Below are positions 11,309 through 21,879 of a DNA stretch of 64,000 bases, piece after piece. Source of the DNA: Acheta domesticus. Its lineage: Eukaryota; Arthropoda; Insecta; Orthoptera; Gryllidae. The notes under the pieces were generated by a model. That model was not told where the DNA came from, did not search any database, and was given only the letters and a program-made list of their open reading frames with translations. A program made the position numbers and the translations under genes. The DNA is taken from positions 97,198,141-97,262,140 of the forward strand of contig JAHLJT010002630.1 of assembly GCA_031308135.1 (NCBI GenBank), given 5' to 3'. Each line of letters opens with the position of its first letter. Position 1 is the stretch's first letter.

Positions 11309-11950
11309 AAACAACACGTACTTTCTCGCCCGTATTTTCACGCAAAATAATGTGAAAAGTTCTCAATGTTCGAAAAATTGTCAATGACCTTATTTCAAAA
11401 TTATCTTTAAGGAACAGATTTCATTAAGAGAGAAAATATCTGTCTTTAATATTTTGGCAGTAGGAAGACTCCGAAAAAATGTTGAACATTAGCAATTTTC
11501 AAATAATCAGGGTTTTTAACAAAAATGAGACTTGCACCATTCTTTAAACGTCCTTCAATCCAACAAAAAGAATTAATCAAAAACGTTGGAGCCATTTTTT
11601 CAATGTGTAAAATGTTCCAGGGGCTTTACGTAAAGTAGCCTACAAAATTAAAATATCGATTTTAAATTGAAGAGACCGTGTCGTCAGCCAGGTCAATTGG
11701 GGAATATCAATTTCGGAAAAAAATCGGATGAACGGTTTGGTTGCTAGCGTTGTTCACAGATGGGCAGACGTTTTGCCCTCATTCAATTTTTCGGTATCAA
11801 GGACCCACAAAACTGGGTTTTTCGTTTCACCACGTGTTAGAGGATTTTTTGTAAATTTAGCAACTGGATTTATCCACTTTTTAGTTACTAGGACCCTGTG
11901 ATAAGAGTGTTATCCAATCGGAAGCTTCCTTCCAATTTTCTTTTTCTACT
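11309..11950 (+). mobile_element. Family Y repeat, copy 3 (diverged)
   Basis: It starts with CGTACTTTCTCGCCCGTATT and carries the diagnostic block GAACGGTTTGGTTGCTAGCG followed by a CACAGATGGGCAGACG variant. It is clearly older than copies 1 and 2. Confidence 0.55.
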
Positions 11951-13084
11951 CCCATTGTACAATGTCACTTGATGGCTAGAACCAGTTGCATAATGATACT
12001 CATTACAATGCAGATTTCATTATGATACAGGTTCTTGACCAATCACAGAGACGTTTACAAACAAAGTATTGAGACAATCATTGAGAATAGTTGTAGTAAA
12101 TGTTTCGTTCGATTGTAGACATTAACATTGCATTTGATATTATATTATGCTGATCAGTTTTAATTTATTCTATTATTAGTATTTTGTTAGATGAATATTC
12201 TTTAAAATAAATTTGATCGTAATTTTTCTTTGATCATATTTGACTAACGCAGTACTCCCTCGCAGGCGGACGGGTAGCCACAGCCACCTGCGGCAACATG
12301 CGAGGGTAGGATTAGGTAGCTGTCCGCTAGGTGGCCTTGGCTGAATCCTGCATGTCAAGTGCCACGAAAAGATTCAATGTAAAAGTTCAAATTATAAACG
12401 TTACCATAAGTCGTAGAAAAATGCCGTAATGGTAATGTAAATCCGTAAAGTGATGTAACGGGTATTAATATTCGTACACTCGTGTAAAATTTACCTCTCG
12501 TGTAAAGATGCTCGCTCGTAACGTAGTATCACACGTAGATTAATACCCATCATTACATCATCGTTTCATAATGTACTATCTTGTTATTGAAACTTCAGAT
12601 GGAATAATCGCTTGCCAGCTGAACAAAAGTCAATTCACCCAACGATTTAAGCGGATTGACTCCGGCCGCAAAAGCCTTTGCTTTTAAAAGTTCTCTTTGT
12701 ATCAATGTGAATGTCTGCCAGTTGCATACGTAATTCCACCTCGAAAATACTTCTTTTGGTGCCTTGTTAACTAGGGCTGGGGAAGAAAAAAAATGCTGAC
12801 AGTCATCACTAAATGAACATTCCTGCGACGACTACGGCAACTCGGAAAGCGTCCGCGGCGACAGGCCAGGGGAGTGCATTCGGCGCCGCCACACGACCCG
12901 ATCACGAGACGACCGTCAGCACAGCTGTCGCACAGACGCACGGGATTGGCGGCTTCACTGATGATTCCGGGCGCGTACACGGCGAATGTCATTTGTCCCG
13001 ACAGCGTGGTGCATGTCTTCACCGCGGGAGGTGGCGAGTACCTTCCCCCGCTGGAAGGCGAGATCCGGCGCCGACCTACGTCGG
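11951..13084. other. Noncoding stretch with a small inverted repeat and a GC-rich part
   Basis: Arms 12451-12467 and 12539-12560 (GTAACGGGTATTAAT against ATTAATACCC) form an inverted repeat. The part from 12810 to 13080 is GC-rich and has open frames on both strands. None matches a family I recognise or shows a start, domain or splice context, so no gene is called. Confidence 0.4.
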
Positions 13085-13832
13085 CTAGCGGGGATTTTCA
13101 CCAACCACGTGGCTCCCACCAGCGCGGCACCGCTCCAACCGCCACGAGCTCAAAGCTTCCGACTCGTCTACCGACAAGAGTGGCAGGGTACTCCGTGTAG
13201 GTGCAACTGTGTGTAAGAAAAAAGGGCGAGGATAGGAAAAGGAAGAAGAGATCGCACCAGGTTCTTGGCCCACTTGTTACGGCACTGCTCCGGCATTCGC
13301 CTGCTGAATTGAATTGAATTAATGCGTTATTTTACGCGGCGAGACTCAGGCCATGAGGCCTGCTCTTCCGTCTGACCACGCGAATTTCGCTACACTCCTT
13401 TCCCCGGATAGAGCGGAAAGAAGGTATTACTGAGGCGACGAAACCGGCGATTTGAATTTAGCTCAGAGGCGTCATTTAGGCTTGAGGATCTTTTACAGTA
13501 AATCTACCAACATGGGACAGCCGGCTTTACTTCCCCTTCGGAAGGAAGGCGTACGAAGGATTCTTTCGCCCTTAAAAATCCATGGCTTCGATAGGGTTTG
13601 AACCCGCGAACTTGGGTAGGACACTCCGATACCCTAACCGTTACACCATCGCCGCCACCAAAGCTGCTGAGAAACCACAGAAAACTATCGATCACAGCTG
13701 TCGGTCGCCAGAATTCTTCTCCAGACAGCGACTGAACTCCGCCTAGGCATTTAGCTCGCGTGGAAGGTTTTGGCACCGTCGGGACTCGACCCCTTGGAGG
13801 CCCTAAACGCCCTGAGCCACCCAGCCCGCACA
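13085..13832 (-). mobile_element. SINE B, copy 1, interrupted by SINE A
   Basis: On the minus strand a tRNA-like head (about 13832-13780) has an A box GGGTGGCTCAGGGCGTTTAG and a B box GGGTCGAGTCCCGACGG. A body follows with CGCTGTCTGGAGAAGAATTC and, beyond the SINE A insertion, a GC-rich part with CTTCCTTTTCCTATCC and GGTGCCGCGCTGGTGG. The same order of blocks occurs at 22846-21880, which defines the family. It lies just downstream of the proximal zinc-finger exon stop. Confidence 0.65.
13308..13663 (-). mobile_element. SINE A, copy 1 (tRNA-derived), with target duplication
   Basis: The head on the minus strand is tRNA-like: an A-box-like GATGGTGTAACGGTTAGG and a B box GCGGGTTCAAACCC. The body (GGGGAAGTAAAGCCGGCTG..., CTAAATTCAAATCGCC..., GTGGTCAGACGGAAGAGC...) matches 21372-21707. 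The tail is AATTCAATTCAATTC. The 7-bp target duplication CTGCTGA sits at 13301-13307 and 13664-13670, so it inserted into an existing SINE B. A, B and tail features are those of an RNA polymerase III retroposon. Confidence 0.85.
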
Positions 13833-13842
13833 GTCGGTCGCC

Positions 13843-14363
13843 CTACGCACGGCCGCCCCCTTGCGCGGCTGAAGGCAGCCTGCCGCGCGGCACCGCGTTG
13901 TGCGCCGTGATGGAGTGGCGGGCGAGGCTGCTCGTCTGGGAGAAGACCATCCCGCACACGTGGCAGCGGTAAGGCCGCTCGCCCGTGTGCGCGCGCTTGT
14001 GGCGGCCGAGGATGTTGGAGCGGTTGAAGGCCTTGCCGCACACGTCGCAGCGGTAGGCGCGCTCCCCGGTGTGGATGCGCCCGTGCGTCACCAGGGTGCT
14101 CAGCTTGGTGAAGGCCACGTGGCACACCTCGCAGCGGAACAGCCGCCCGCCGGCGTGCGCGCGCACGTGGTAGACGAGGCACTGGTGCGATGGGAAGGTG
14201 GCCGGGCAGTCGCTGCATCGGAAGCGGTGCTTGCGGGCGGATCGCCCCGGGGGCGTGCCGTGTGGCCCAGGGGACGGAGCAGTCGTGCTGCGCTCTGGCG
14301 GTCTTCGCGCGGGCTGTCCGCCCCGACGGGTCGTTGCCTGCTCCCGCTGGAGACCCTCGGCAC
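13843..14363 (-). CDS. Alternative C-terminal exon of the BTB gene, four C2H2 zinc fingers (proximal)
   Basis: The exon follows the acceptor TTTTTTCGTGGCTGTGCAG and enters in phase 1, as the distal finger exon does. It encodes about 172 residues: an Arg/Pro-rich lead (AEGLQREQATTRRGGQ...) and then four C2H2 fingers starting FRCSDCPATF, FRCEVCHVAF, YRCDVCGKAF and YRCHVCGMVF, with HAGGRLF, HTGERAY and HTGERPY linkers. A short basic tail ends at TAG. The product would be a nuclear sequence-specific DNA-binding end for the BTB protein encoded upstream on the same strand. The exon is much more GC-rich than its surroundings. SINE B lies just past the stop and the 158-bp array starts just upstream of the acceptor. 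It could instead be the end of a separate zinc-finger gene. Confidence 0.8.
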
Positions 14364-14404
14364 CTGCACAGCCACGAAAAAAGCACATTTGCTCATTCCC
14401 GTCA

Positions 14405-16170
14405 CCGGACTCGGCCGTCAGAGGTCACTTCGGGGCGCAAGAATTAAAGCTGCCTTCACACGGAGCCATTCGGTGGCGCCTCCGGGAAGCAGAACAGCCC
14501 TTCACACGCTGCCACCGCCGACCGCCACAGACCTCGAGACGAAGGATTAGCGAATCACACCGCAGTGGGATCAGCAGTCAGGTCACGTCGGGGCTCAAGA
14601 GAGAAGGCTGCCTTCACACGGAGCCATTCGGTGGCGCCTCCGGGAAGCAGAACAGCCCTTCACACGCTGCCACCGCCGACCGCCACAGACCTCGAGACGA
14701 AGGATTAGCGAATCACACCGCAGTGGGATCAGCAGTCAGGTCATGTCGGGGCTCAAGAGAGAAGGCTGCCTTCACACGGAGCCATTCGGTGGCGCCTCCG
14801 GGAAGCAGAACAGCCCTTCACACGCTGCCACCGCCGACCGCCACAGACCTCGAGACGAAGGATTCGCGAATCACACCGCAGTGGGATCAGCAGTCAGGTC
14901 ACGTCGGGGCTCAAGAGAGAAGGCTGCCTTCACACGGAGCCATTCGGTGGCGCCTCCGGGAAGCAGAACAGCCCTTCACACGCTGCCACCGCCGACCGCC
15001 ACAGACCTCGAGACGAAGGATTAGCGAATCACACCGCAGTGGGATCAGCAGTCAGGTCACGTCGGGGCTCAAGAGAGAAGGCTGCCTTCACACGGAGCCA
15101 TTCGGTGGCGCCTCCGGGAAGCAGAACAGCCCTTCACACGCTGCCACCGCCGACCGCCACAGACCTCGAGACGAAGGATTCGCGAATCACACCGCAGTGG
15201 GATCAGCAGTCAGGTCACGTCGGGGCTCAAGAGAGAAGGCTGCCTTCACACGGAGCCATTCGGTGGCGCCTCCGGGAAGCAGAACAGCCCTTCACACGCT
15301 GCCACCGCCGACCGCCACAGACCTCGAGACGAAGGATTAGCGAATCACACCGCAGTGGGATCAGCAGTCAGGTCACGTCGGGGCTCAAGAGAGAAGGCTG
15401 CCTTCACACGGAGCCATTCGGTGGCGCCTCCGGGAAGCAGAACAGCCCTTCACACGCTGCCACCGCCGACCGCCACAGACCTCGAGACGAAGGATTAGCG
15501 AATCACACCGCAGTGGGATCAGCAGTCAGGTCACGTCGGGGCTCAAGAGAGAAGGCTGCCTTCACACGGAGCCATTCGGTGGCGCCTCCGGGAAGCAGAA
15601 CAGCCCTTCACACGCTGCCACCGCCGACCGCCACAGACCTCGATATGAAGGATTCGCGAATCACACCGCAGTGGGATCAGCAGTCAGGTCACGTCGGGGC
15701 TCAAGAGAGAAGGCTGCCTTCACACGGAGGCATTCGGTGGCGCCTCCGGGAAGCAGAACAGCCCTACACACGCTGCCACCGCCGACCGCCACAGACCTCG
15801 AGACGAAGGATTAGCGAATCACACCGCAGTGGGATCAGCAGTCAGGTCACGTCGGGGCTCAAGAGAGAAGGCTGCCTTCACACGGAGCCATTCGGTGGCG
15901 CCACCGGGAAGCAGAACAGCCCTTCACACGCTGCCACCGCCGACCGCCACAGACCTCGAGATGAAGGATTCGCGAATCACACCGCAATGGGATCAGCAGT
16001 CAGGTCACGTCGGAGCTCAAGAAATAAAGCTGCCTTCACACGGAGCCATTCGGTGGCGCCACCGAGAAGCGATACAACCCTTCACATGCAGCCACCGCCA
16101 AGCGCACCGCGAGAGGAAGGATTCGTCAGTCATCCGTGTGATCAGCAGTCAGGTCACTTCGGGGCGCAAG
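14405..16170. repeat. 158-bp tandem repeat array, about 11 units
   Basis: The block TCACGTCGGGGCTCAAGAG (or a close variant) recurs at 14425, 14583, 14741, 14899, 15057, 15215, 15373, 15531, 15689, 15847 and 16005, exactly 158 bp apart. A shorter diverged step leads to 16154. The central units are nearly identical and the outer ones have drifted. Because 158 is not a multiple of three, the frames rotate through the array and give long plus-strand open frames (380 and 435 codons) with a 158-residue period. I regard these as by-products. A GATTAG/GATTCG variant site follows the order TAG,TAG,TCG,TAG,TCG twice. Confidence 0.95.
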
Positions 16171-16885
16171 AGTTAAGACTGCCTTCACACGGAGCCACTC
16201 AGTGTCCCCACCGAGAAGGGGCAGAGCCCTTCACAGAGTCACCGTCGACCGCCACACACCGCGAGAGTCACATCGTTGTGGACTCCGGAGACCGAAAGGC
16301 AGCAAGCAAGTACAACCCGGTTCAGGGACGCGTCCGAATGGCCTAGTGTGAATCCTGACATTTAGAACTCCGGGAGTTCGCCACCGTGGGCCACAGCAGC
16401 GCGACTACGCCGATAGTATGAATACTTCTGTTTAAACCAAAGCTTTGCCACGCGCCACTCGAAAGGGCTGCTGAGTGGTGCCTAACGCAGTAGACGGCAA
16501 TACCGAAGACATTTACACTCTGTCTTTACTTTATCCCGCAATCCACCACTGCGACACCCGCTTTTGTGTGACTATTTGGGCACCACGTTGATTACCTTTC
16601 GCTTTAAGGGATCTTCCCATTCTTATTGTGCCCTCGCGTTTCGGGATACGGTAATGCGGTTCTTTTAGTTGGAAGAAGAAAGCACCAATTCTGTTTGGAC
16701 AGTCGTTCTCTCTTGTGTCATTTATCGCAGTAAGAACTCACTTTTAGGAAAGTAGAATCGACAACATTGTCATTTTTAACTACCTTAATATTTTTTATTT
16801 TCAGAAAAATCAATTTACTACTTACTATAATTGTTCAATTCCAGGATTCAAACTTTCTAGCAATGGATGCGCTGGACCGAAGTGT
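16171..16885. other. Noncoding stretch after the tandem array
   Basis: A degenerate edge of the 158-bp unit continues to about 16340. Beyond it is moderately GC-rich, then AT-rich, sequence without recognisable genes. Confidence 0.4.
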
Positions 16886-18830
16886 GCTTAATTATACTTA
16901 TTATTATTCCTCTAAATCACGACTTAAGATGTTATGTGTCGGCTGAATATGAAATCTACTCCAGGTTGCAACCAGCTACCTAAGGAGCAGATCTAGGGAC
17001 TGTCGGTGCCTCTACAATACTTTTCGCAAAATGTGGGCTGTTCCAAATCAAGCAATTTCTTGCATTTCCCAGTCTTTTGGATTACCTGGGAGTTTAGACA
17101 AGTTCTTACACAAATTTTGCGGAACAAATCCCAGAGCTCCGATAACTATCGGTACGACCTGTGCTTTTACGCCCCACATTCGACTGATCTCGATTTCCAA
17201 ACTCTTGTATTTAAGACGTTTCTCTGCCTCCTTGGTAACGACATTTTGATCGCAAGGCACAGCAACATCCTCAAGTAGACACGATTTTTTCTCTAAATCC
17301 CGGATGACTATATCCGGTTTGTTTGCTGCTATCGTGCGATCAGTTTGAATTTGTTGGTCGTACAATATCGTACACAATCCAACAGACGTCACCGGTTTCG
17401 GTGAGTGTTCGTACCACTTGTCGCATGTGTTCGGAACTTCGAGGGCGGTAGAGATCTGCCTGTGGAGGTATATACACACACCCTGTCGTGTCTTTTTAAG
17501 TATTCGGTCTTTGCTAGGATTGGACAAACTGCGACAATATCATCGATGGTTTCTACGTGTTCCTGACAAATGCGGCATTTATCATCTTGGGAAATTTTGA
17601 GAACCGCTTTATCATAATGTCGTGTTCTCAAGGCCTGATCTTGGGCAGCTATTACCAGTGCTTCCGATTCTGGCTTCATTCTTCCCCTTTCAAGCCACAT
17701 AAATGATTGATCTTTATTGATCTGCACCTTGTCCATTCTTTTTAGATTTTGTCCGTGGAGTGGTTTGTCTCTCCACGATTTCTTTAACATTTTCTGTGTC
17801 TCAAATTTCATGTTAAGTAGCATCAGAAGTTCAGTGTCTCTGTCATTCTGGTTGTCTTGCATAGTCTTGTTCGCAATGCTTCTTGCTACACTTACAATGC
17901 CTCTGTTTCCCATTCTTCGGTCAGATTTCATGACCTGCCTCATTAGTGGGTCATCTTGATGGCTGACTACGTACTTTCCCATCCCGGTTATTGCATTGTG
18001 CCAGGAGGCTTCAATTTGTCTGAGGCCTCTTCCTCCTTCCTTACGTGACACATAAAGTCTATGTACATCAGCTCGGGGGTGGGCAACATGATGCATTGTA
18101 AGCAATTTTCTGGTTTTTCGATTCATGATGCGAATTTCCTGTTCAGTCCAGTCTACTAGTCCGAAACTGTATTCGGCTACAGGCACCGCCAAACTACCTA
18201 TTGTTGATATTTTATTCCTTGAGTTCAGAGCGGACTGCAGGACAAGTCTCACTCGTCTATAATACTTCCTGCGAATTCTCTTTCATTGTGTCGTTCGAGA
18301 TGGTCTCACATTCTTCAATGCCCAGATATTTGTAAGTTTTACCTGGCTCAAGATCTTGAATCACAGTGTGTCTATCAACTTCAATGTTCTCGGACGTGGT
18401 CATTTTGCCTCTTTTTAAGTTGGCTTTTGCACACTTGTCAAGACCAAACTTCATGCAGATGTCATTGCTAAAATCATTGATGACAGACAGCATTTGGGAG
18501 AGAATCGCTTCATTCTTAGCAAAAACTTTAAGATCGTCCATGTAAAATAAATGTGATAGGCCTTTCGTCACCATGGAGCTTATAACCAAAGTCAGTGTGC
18601 GACAGTTGTCTCGATAGAGGAATCAAACTAATGCAAAACAGCAGAGGGGATAGTGAATCTCCTTGAAAAATTCCCCTGTTAATCTGAATACTTCTGGTTT
18701 CTACTAGTCCCTTTCCGCTGTGGATTAGTAACCTGGTACTCCACGACCTCATACTAGCCTTGCAAAACTCAGCAAGTCTAGGATGAAATCGATAGATCTC
18801 CAGGGTCTTCAAAATCCAATCGTGTGGTAG
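16886..18830 (-). mobile_element. R2/R4-type LINE, copy C, 5'-truncated
   Basis: Read from 18830 leftwards it encodes the C-terminal half of the reverse transcriptase: motif B GIFQGDSLSPLLFCISLIPL and motif C HLFYMDDLKVFAKNEA, then YKYLGIEE, interrupted by a frameshift near 18560. A long frame (18252-17389) follows with LTMHHVAHPRADVHRLYVSR and the knuckle CRICQEHVETIDDIVAVC, in which Asp occupies the usual His position. The restriction-like endonuclease comes next (NKPDIVIRDLEKKSCLLEDV in the frame 17527-17048). The 3' end has an ATAATAATAA-type tail. The 5' end abuts a TTA microsatellite. Frameshifts make it inactive. Confidence 0.9.
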
Positions 18831-18875
<45 letters not shown>

Positions 18876-18877
18876 GT
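18831..18877. repeat. (TTA)n microsatellite
   Basis: About fifteen TTA/ATT units lie at the truncated 5' end of LINE copy C. Confidence 0.95.
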
Positions 18878-19959
18878 TATAATAAATCTCGAAGAGTTCG
18901 GTGATAGTTTGATGAGGTGTCTGATGAGCCAGCTTTATTATTGTTAAGTGCGGTGAACGTATTTGAAGAGTAGTGGCTGAGCGTATGGCGAGGGGCCGCT
19001 GAGCCTCTTGTAAATGATGGTTGAGAATCGTGAGCAGTGGATACCAAATAGAAACACCTTAAAATGGTTGAATTCTTTTGTCAGTTTTGTTACAGCGCAT
19101 CAAATGCTTTTGGCTGTCTCCAATTATATCCGACAATCAATTAACTATGTAGAAATATTTTTTCGCAATACTGTCCTTATAAAGTACCTGCATAACGCAA
19201 CCCAACAGAGGAATGTAAAGGTAATCTCAATGGTCGCAGGTCGTTAAGAAATTAACGGCCGCCGGCCGTTAAGGAGCCACGCGACCTTCAAACTATTAAG
19301 CTTCGAAAAGAGATGGCAAACAACGTAACAAACACACAACATTAATGACACTTACAAAATTAATTTTTAACTGTGCAATAAAATTATTCTTATTTTAAAC
19401 TTAAAATTTCTCACTGTAGTAAATCTGAATATTAAATAAACAATTATCATGGCTAATTAAGTCTTGATAAAAGGTCGAAGGTGCTACGTCGACGTGCTCG
19501 AATCTCTTGATGTTAATGCAACCTCGTCGATGCTGCATAATTGTTTAGAAATTTTAATTATTTTCGATACCGATTATTCAATACATTTTGTACTACTGAG
19601 GAGGACTCCGAACCTCCAAGTTCTTCAACGAGAGAATATCGCCACGGTTTACGAGTAGCATTGTGGCCGATAATCGTTGAAAACAATGCCTAGAGTTCAA
19701 GAGCTCAAGAGCCTAATTTAAAAAATTCCGCTATATTTTTTGAAGTGCCTCCTATTGTGTGTACCCGGAATTTCTTTAGTGCATTTCCCATTTTTATAAT
19801 TAAGAAAAGACGTCACGTTCCTAGATTAGAGGGATGTAGGTTAGCATATTTCTTATACAAATCATATGCATTGAATGGAAGACTGTTTTTGGGTATTACA
19901 ATCATTATATTACTTTACCGCTGTAGAAATAATGCTACAATGTTACCGCTGTAGAAAAA
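18878..19959. other. AT-rich noncoding stretch
   Basis: No gene is seen. A short hairpin TTAACGGCC-GCC-GGCCGTTAA lies at about 19252-19272. Confidence 0.45.
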
Positions 19960-20214
19960 GTTATGTAATGCTGCGCGAAAAAAACGGCAAATTTTCGCCA
20001 GAAAAACTCTTGTTATAGGACCTTAGTAACGAAAAAGTGGATACATCCAGTTGCTAAATTCTAACACCTGTAGCAAGAATCCCTGTTTCGTGGTTCTCTG
20101 GTACCGAAAAATCGATTGACGGAAAAACGTCTGTACGTCGATCTGTGAACAGCGCTAGCGGCTAAACCGTTCAGCCGATTTGAACTAAAACTGATATTCC
20201 CTGAACTAAAACTG

Positions 20215-20258
<44 letters not shown>
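19960..20258 (-). mobile_element. Family Y repeat, copy 4, ending at an (AT)n run
   Basis: In minus orientation it starts at the 3' end (AAAGTTATGTAATGCTGCGC), continues through the CAACTGGATG-type block, and reaches the AACGGTTTAGCCGCTAGCGC block near 20150-20180. It is cut off at an (AT)n tract at 20216-20258. Confidence 0.65.
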
Positions 20259-20261
<3 letters not shown>

Positions 20262-21371
20262 TCGAGATAAATATTATACGACAAAATTTCAGAAAATCAC
20301 TGACACAATTATTTGAAAAGAAACATTAAAAGAAATATGATGTGCATATCTTTCGTGTGTAAATGTACGTAATAATAAAAGCACTTAAAAAATTAAAGAA
20401 TAATGATGAATAGAGACCGGAAAAATATGTAAAATGAAACGTCAAAAAACGTGCATAAATATGTTACGAAAAAAGTAAAAATATGTAACAAGTATGTAAA
20501 ATCGAATACATTATGTAATATTAAAATACATAAAGTTTTAAAGACTTTTACCTAAAACAAAATTGCATTTATGAAAACTTAACTAAAAAAAAATAAAAAT
20601 ACAAACGTCTTAAATATCATTTGGAGAGCACAGGTTGATGCACATTTTGCCCTATACAAGAGTCCAATCAGACTCAAACTTCTTATACGAACGTCTTCTT
20701 GCGCCCCGCAAATACGACTGCCTTCTGTGCACCCCTGAGAGATCGGAGCGCGGGCTTCCCTTGGCCGCGGGCACTGCGTGCCCTAGCAGAGCGCAAGAGC
20801 GCTCCGAGCACGCACGTGCTCCGTTTCACAGCTCTGACTCACACCAACACATTTGTTCACGGTAGGGCCCGGATTTTCCTTCTCCAAGCCTTCCCATAAC
20901 ATTTCTCACACTCCTAACAATATCAAAAGTAGTGAGATTATCGAAAGAGAAAGACTTGCCTTTTTTGTGCATGCTCGAAGTAAAACATGCCAATTAACTT
21001 ATTCCAAGCGTCTTCATTGATAATTTTTATTGTCACCACTACCTTCGTGTATGCCTCAAACTTATGAAGATGAATGAAGGTGAAAAGTTATGACAGATGA
21101 ATATCATTACTTGGGAACAGCCTTCCACAAACCTATTTTCCAAGGAATCCTATGTGTCTTTAACAAAATCAATATTCAAATTTCTTTCTTTATACTTATG
21201 TTTGATTTACGTCAAAAACAGCAAAGGACCATTCTAGCATTTGCCCAAAGGAACCTGGACGATATATGTCATCGAGATGGGGGTCATTGACCTCCAAATC
21301 AACTATCGTACATTTCACACGCTCATTCAATCTTAAAAATTATACAATACAAAAAGATAGCAAACGCATTA
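20259..21371. other. Noncoding stretch, including a repeat shared with 61.1-61.3 kb
   Basis: The part 20480-20665 (AATATGTAACAAGTATGTAA to ATTTGGAGAGCACAGG and on) resembles 61130-61330 upstream of the ankyrin gene, so it is an interspersed repeat. The GC-rich patch 20700-20860 has no recognisable coding content. Confidence 0.5.
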
Positions 21372-21707
21372 AGGCGGCTCCAAACGGATTCGATGGTGTG
21401 ACGGTTAGCGTGCCGGACTGTTATACCCAAGTTCACGGGTTCAAACCCGATCGAAGCCTTCGTACGCCTTCCCCGGAGGGGAAGTAAAGCCGGCTGGCCC
21501 ATGTTAGTAGATTTACTTGCATGTAAAAGATCCTCAAGCCTAAATAATGCCTCTGAGCTAAATTCAAATCGCCTGTTTCGTCGCCCGAAATAATACCTTC
21601 TTTCTCCGCTAGTTGGTGAAAGGAGCGTAGAGAAATTTGCGTGGTCAGACGGAAGAGCGGGCCTGATGGCCCGAGTCTCGCCACGTAAAATAAGGCACTA
21701 ACTAACT
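21372..21707 (+). mobile_element. SINE A, copy 2 (tRNA-derived)
   Basis: The plus-strand head has A-box-like GATGGTGTGACGGTTAGCG and B box CACGGGTTCAAACCCG about 45 bases apart, with a CTGTTATACC stretch between that faintly recalls tRNA-Asn. The body matches copy 1 along its length (GGGGAAGTAAAGCCGGCTGG, AATTCAAATCGCC, GTGGTCAGACGGAAGAGCG). The tail is TAACTAACTAA. No clear target duplication was found. Confidence 0.8.
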
Positions 21708-21879
21708 AAAACATTCAGCATTCATCGATTAGCGAGCTACTGCTCGCCGAACCCCGAGCAGCTGATGTGCTCGCCAAACGTTCGCTTCCTCTGATGTGTC
21801 CGCGAGGTGGGTTGCGCGAGCATGGAGTTTTCGTACCTGGGCAAGTAGCAAGCCCATCCACACCACTCGCGATTCGGCC

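Noticed and set aside
12771..13088. GC-rich overlapping frames (83-108 codons) as a possible extra exon
   Set aside because: No domain, no paralogous match to the finger exons, and no acceptor in the required phase that I could defend.
13580..13655. A tRNA gene on the minus strand
   Set aside because: The A and B boxes are present, but the arms do not fold into a cloverleaf. The sequence continues into a body shared with 21372-21707, so it is a SINE head.
13900..14550. 216-codon plus-strand frame over the proximal finger exon
   Set aside because: Antisense shadow of the zinc-finger exon and the first array unit.
14405..16170. CRISPR array
   Set aside because: The repeats are directly adjacent 158-bp units without unique spacers, in a eukaryotic genome. 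It is a satellite-type array.
14198..16346. Plus-strand open frames of 380 and 435 codons as a repeat-rich protein gene
   Set aside because: They are explained by a stop-poor 158-bp unit read in rotating frames. Composition changes every 53 residues with frame and no domain, start context or splice site supports a gene.
21385..21460. A tRNA (Asn-like) gene on the plus strand
   Set aside because: The acceptor and anticodon stems do not pair well, and the copy is part of SINE A.
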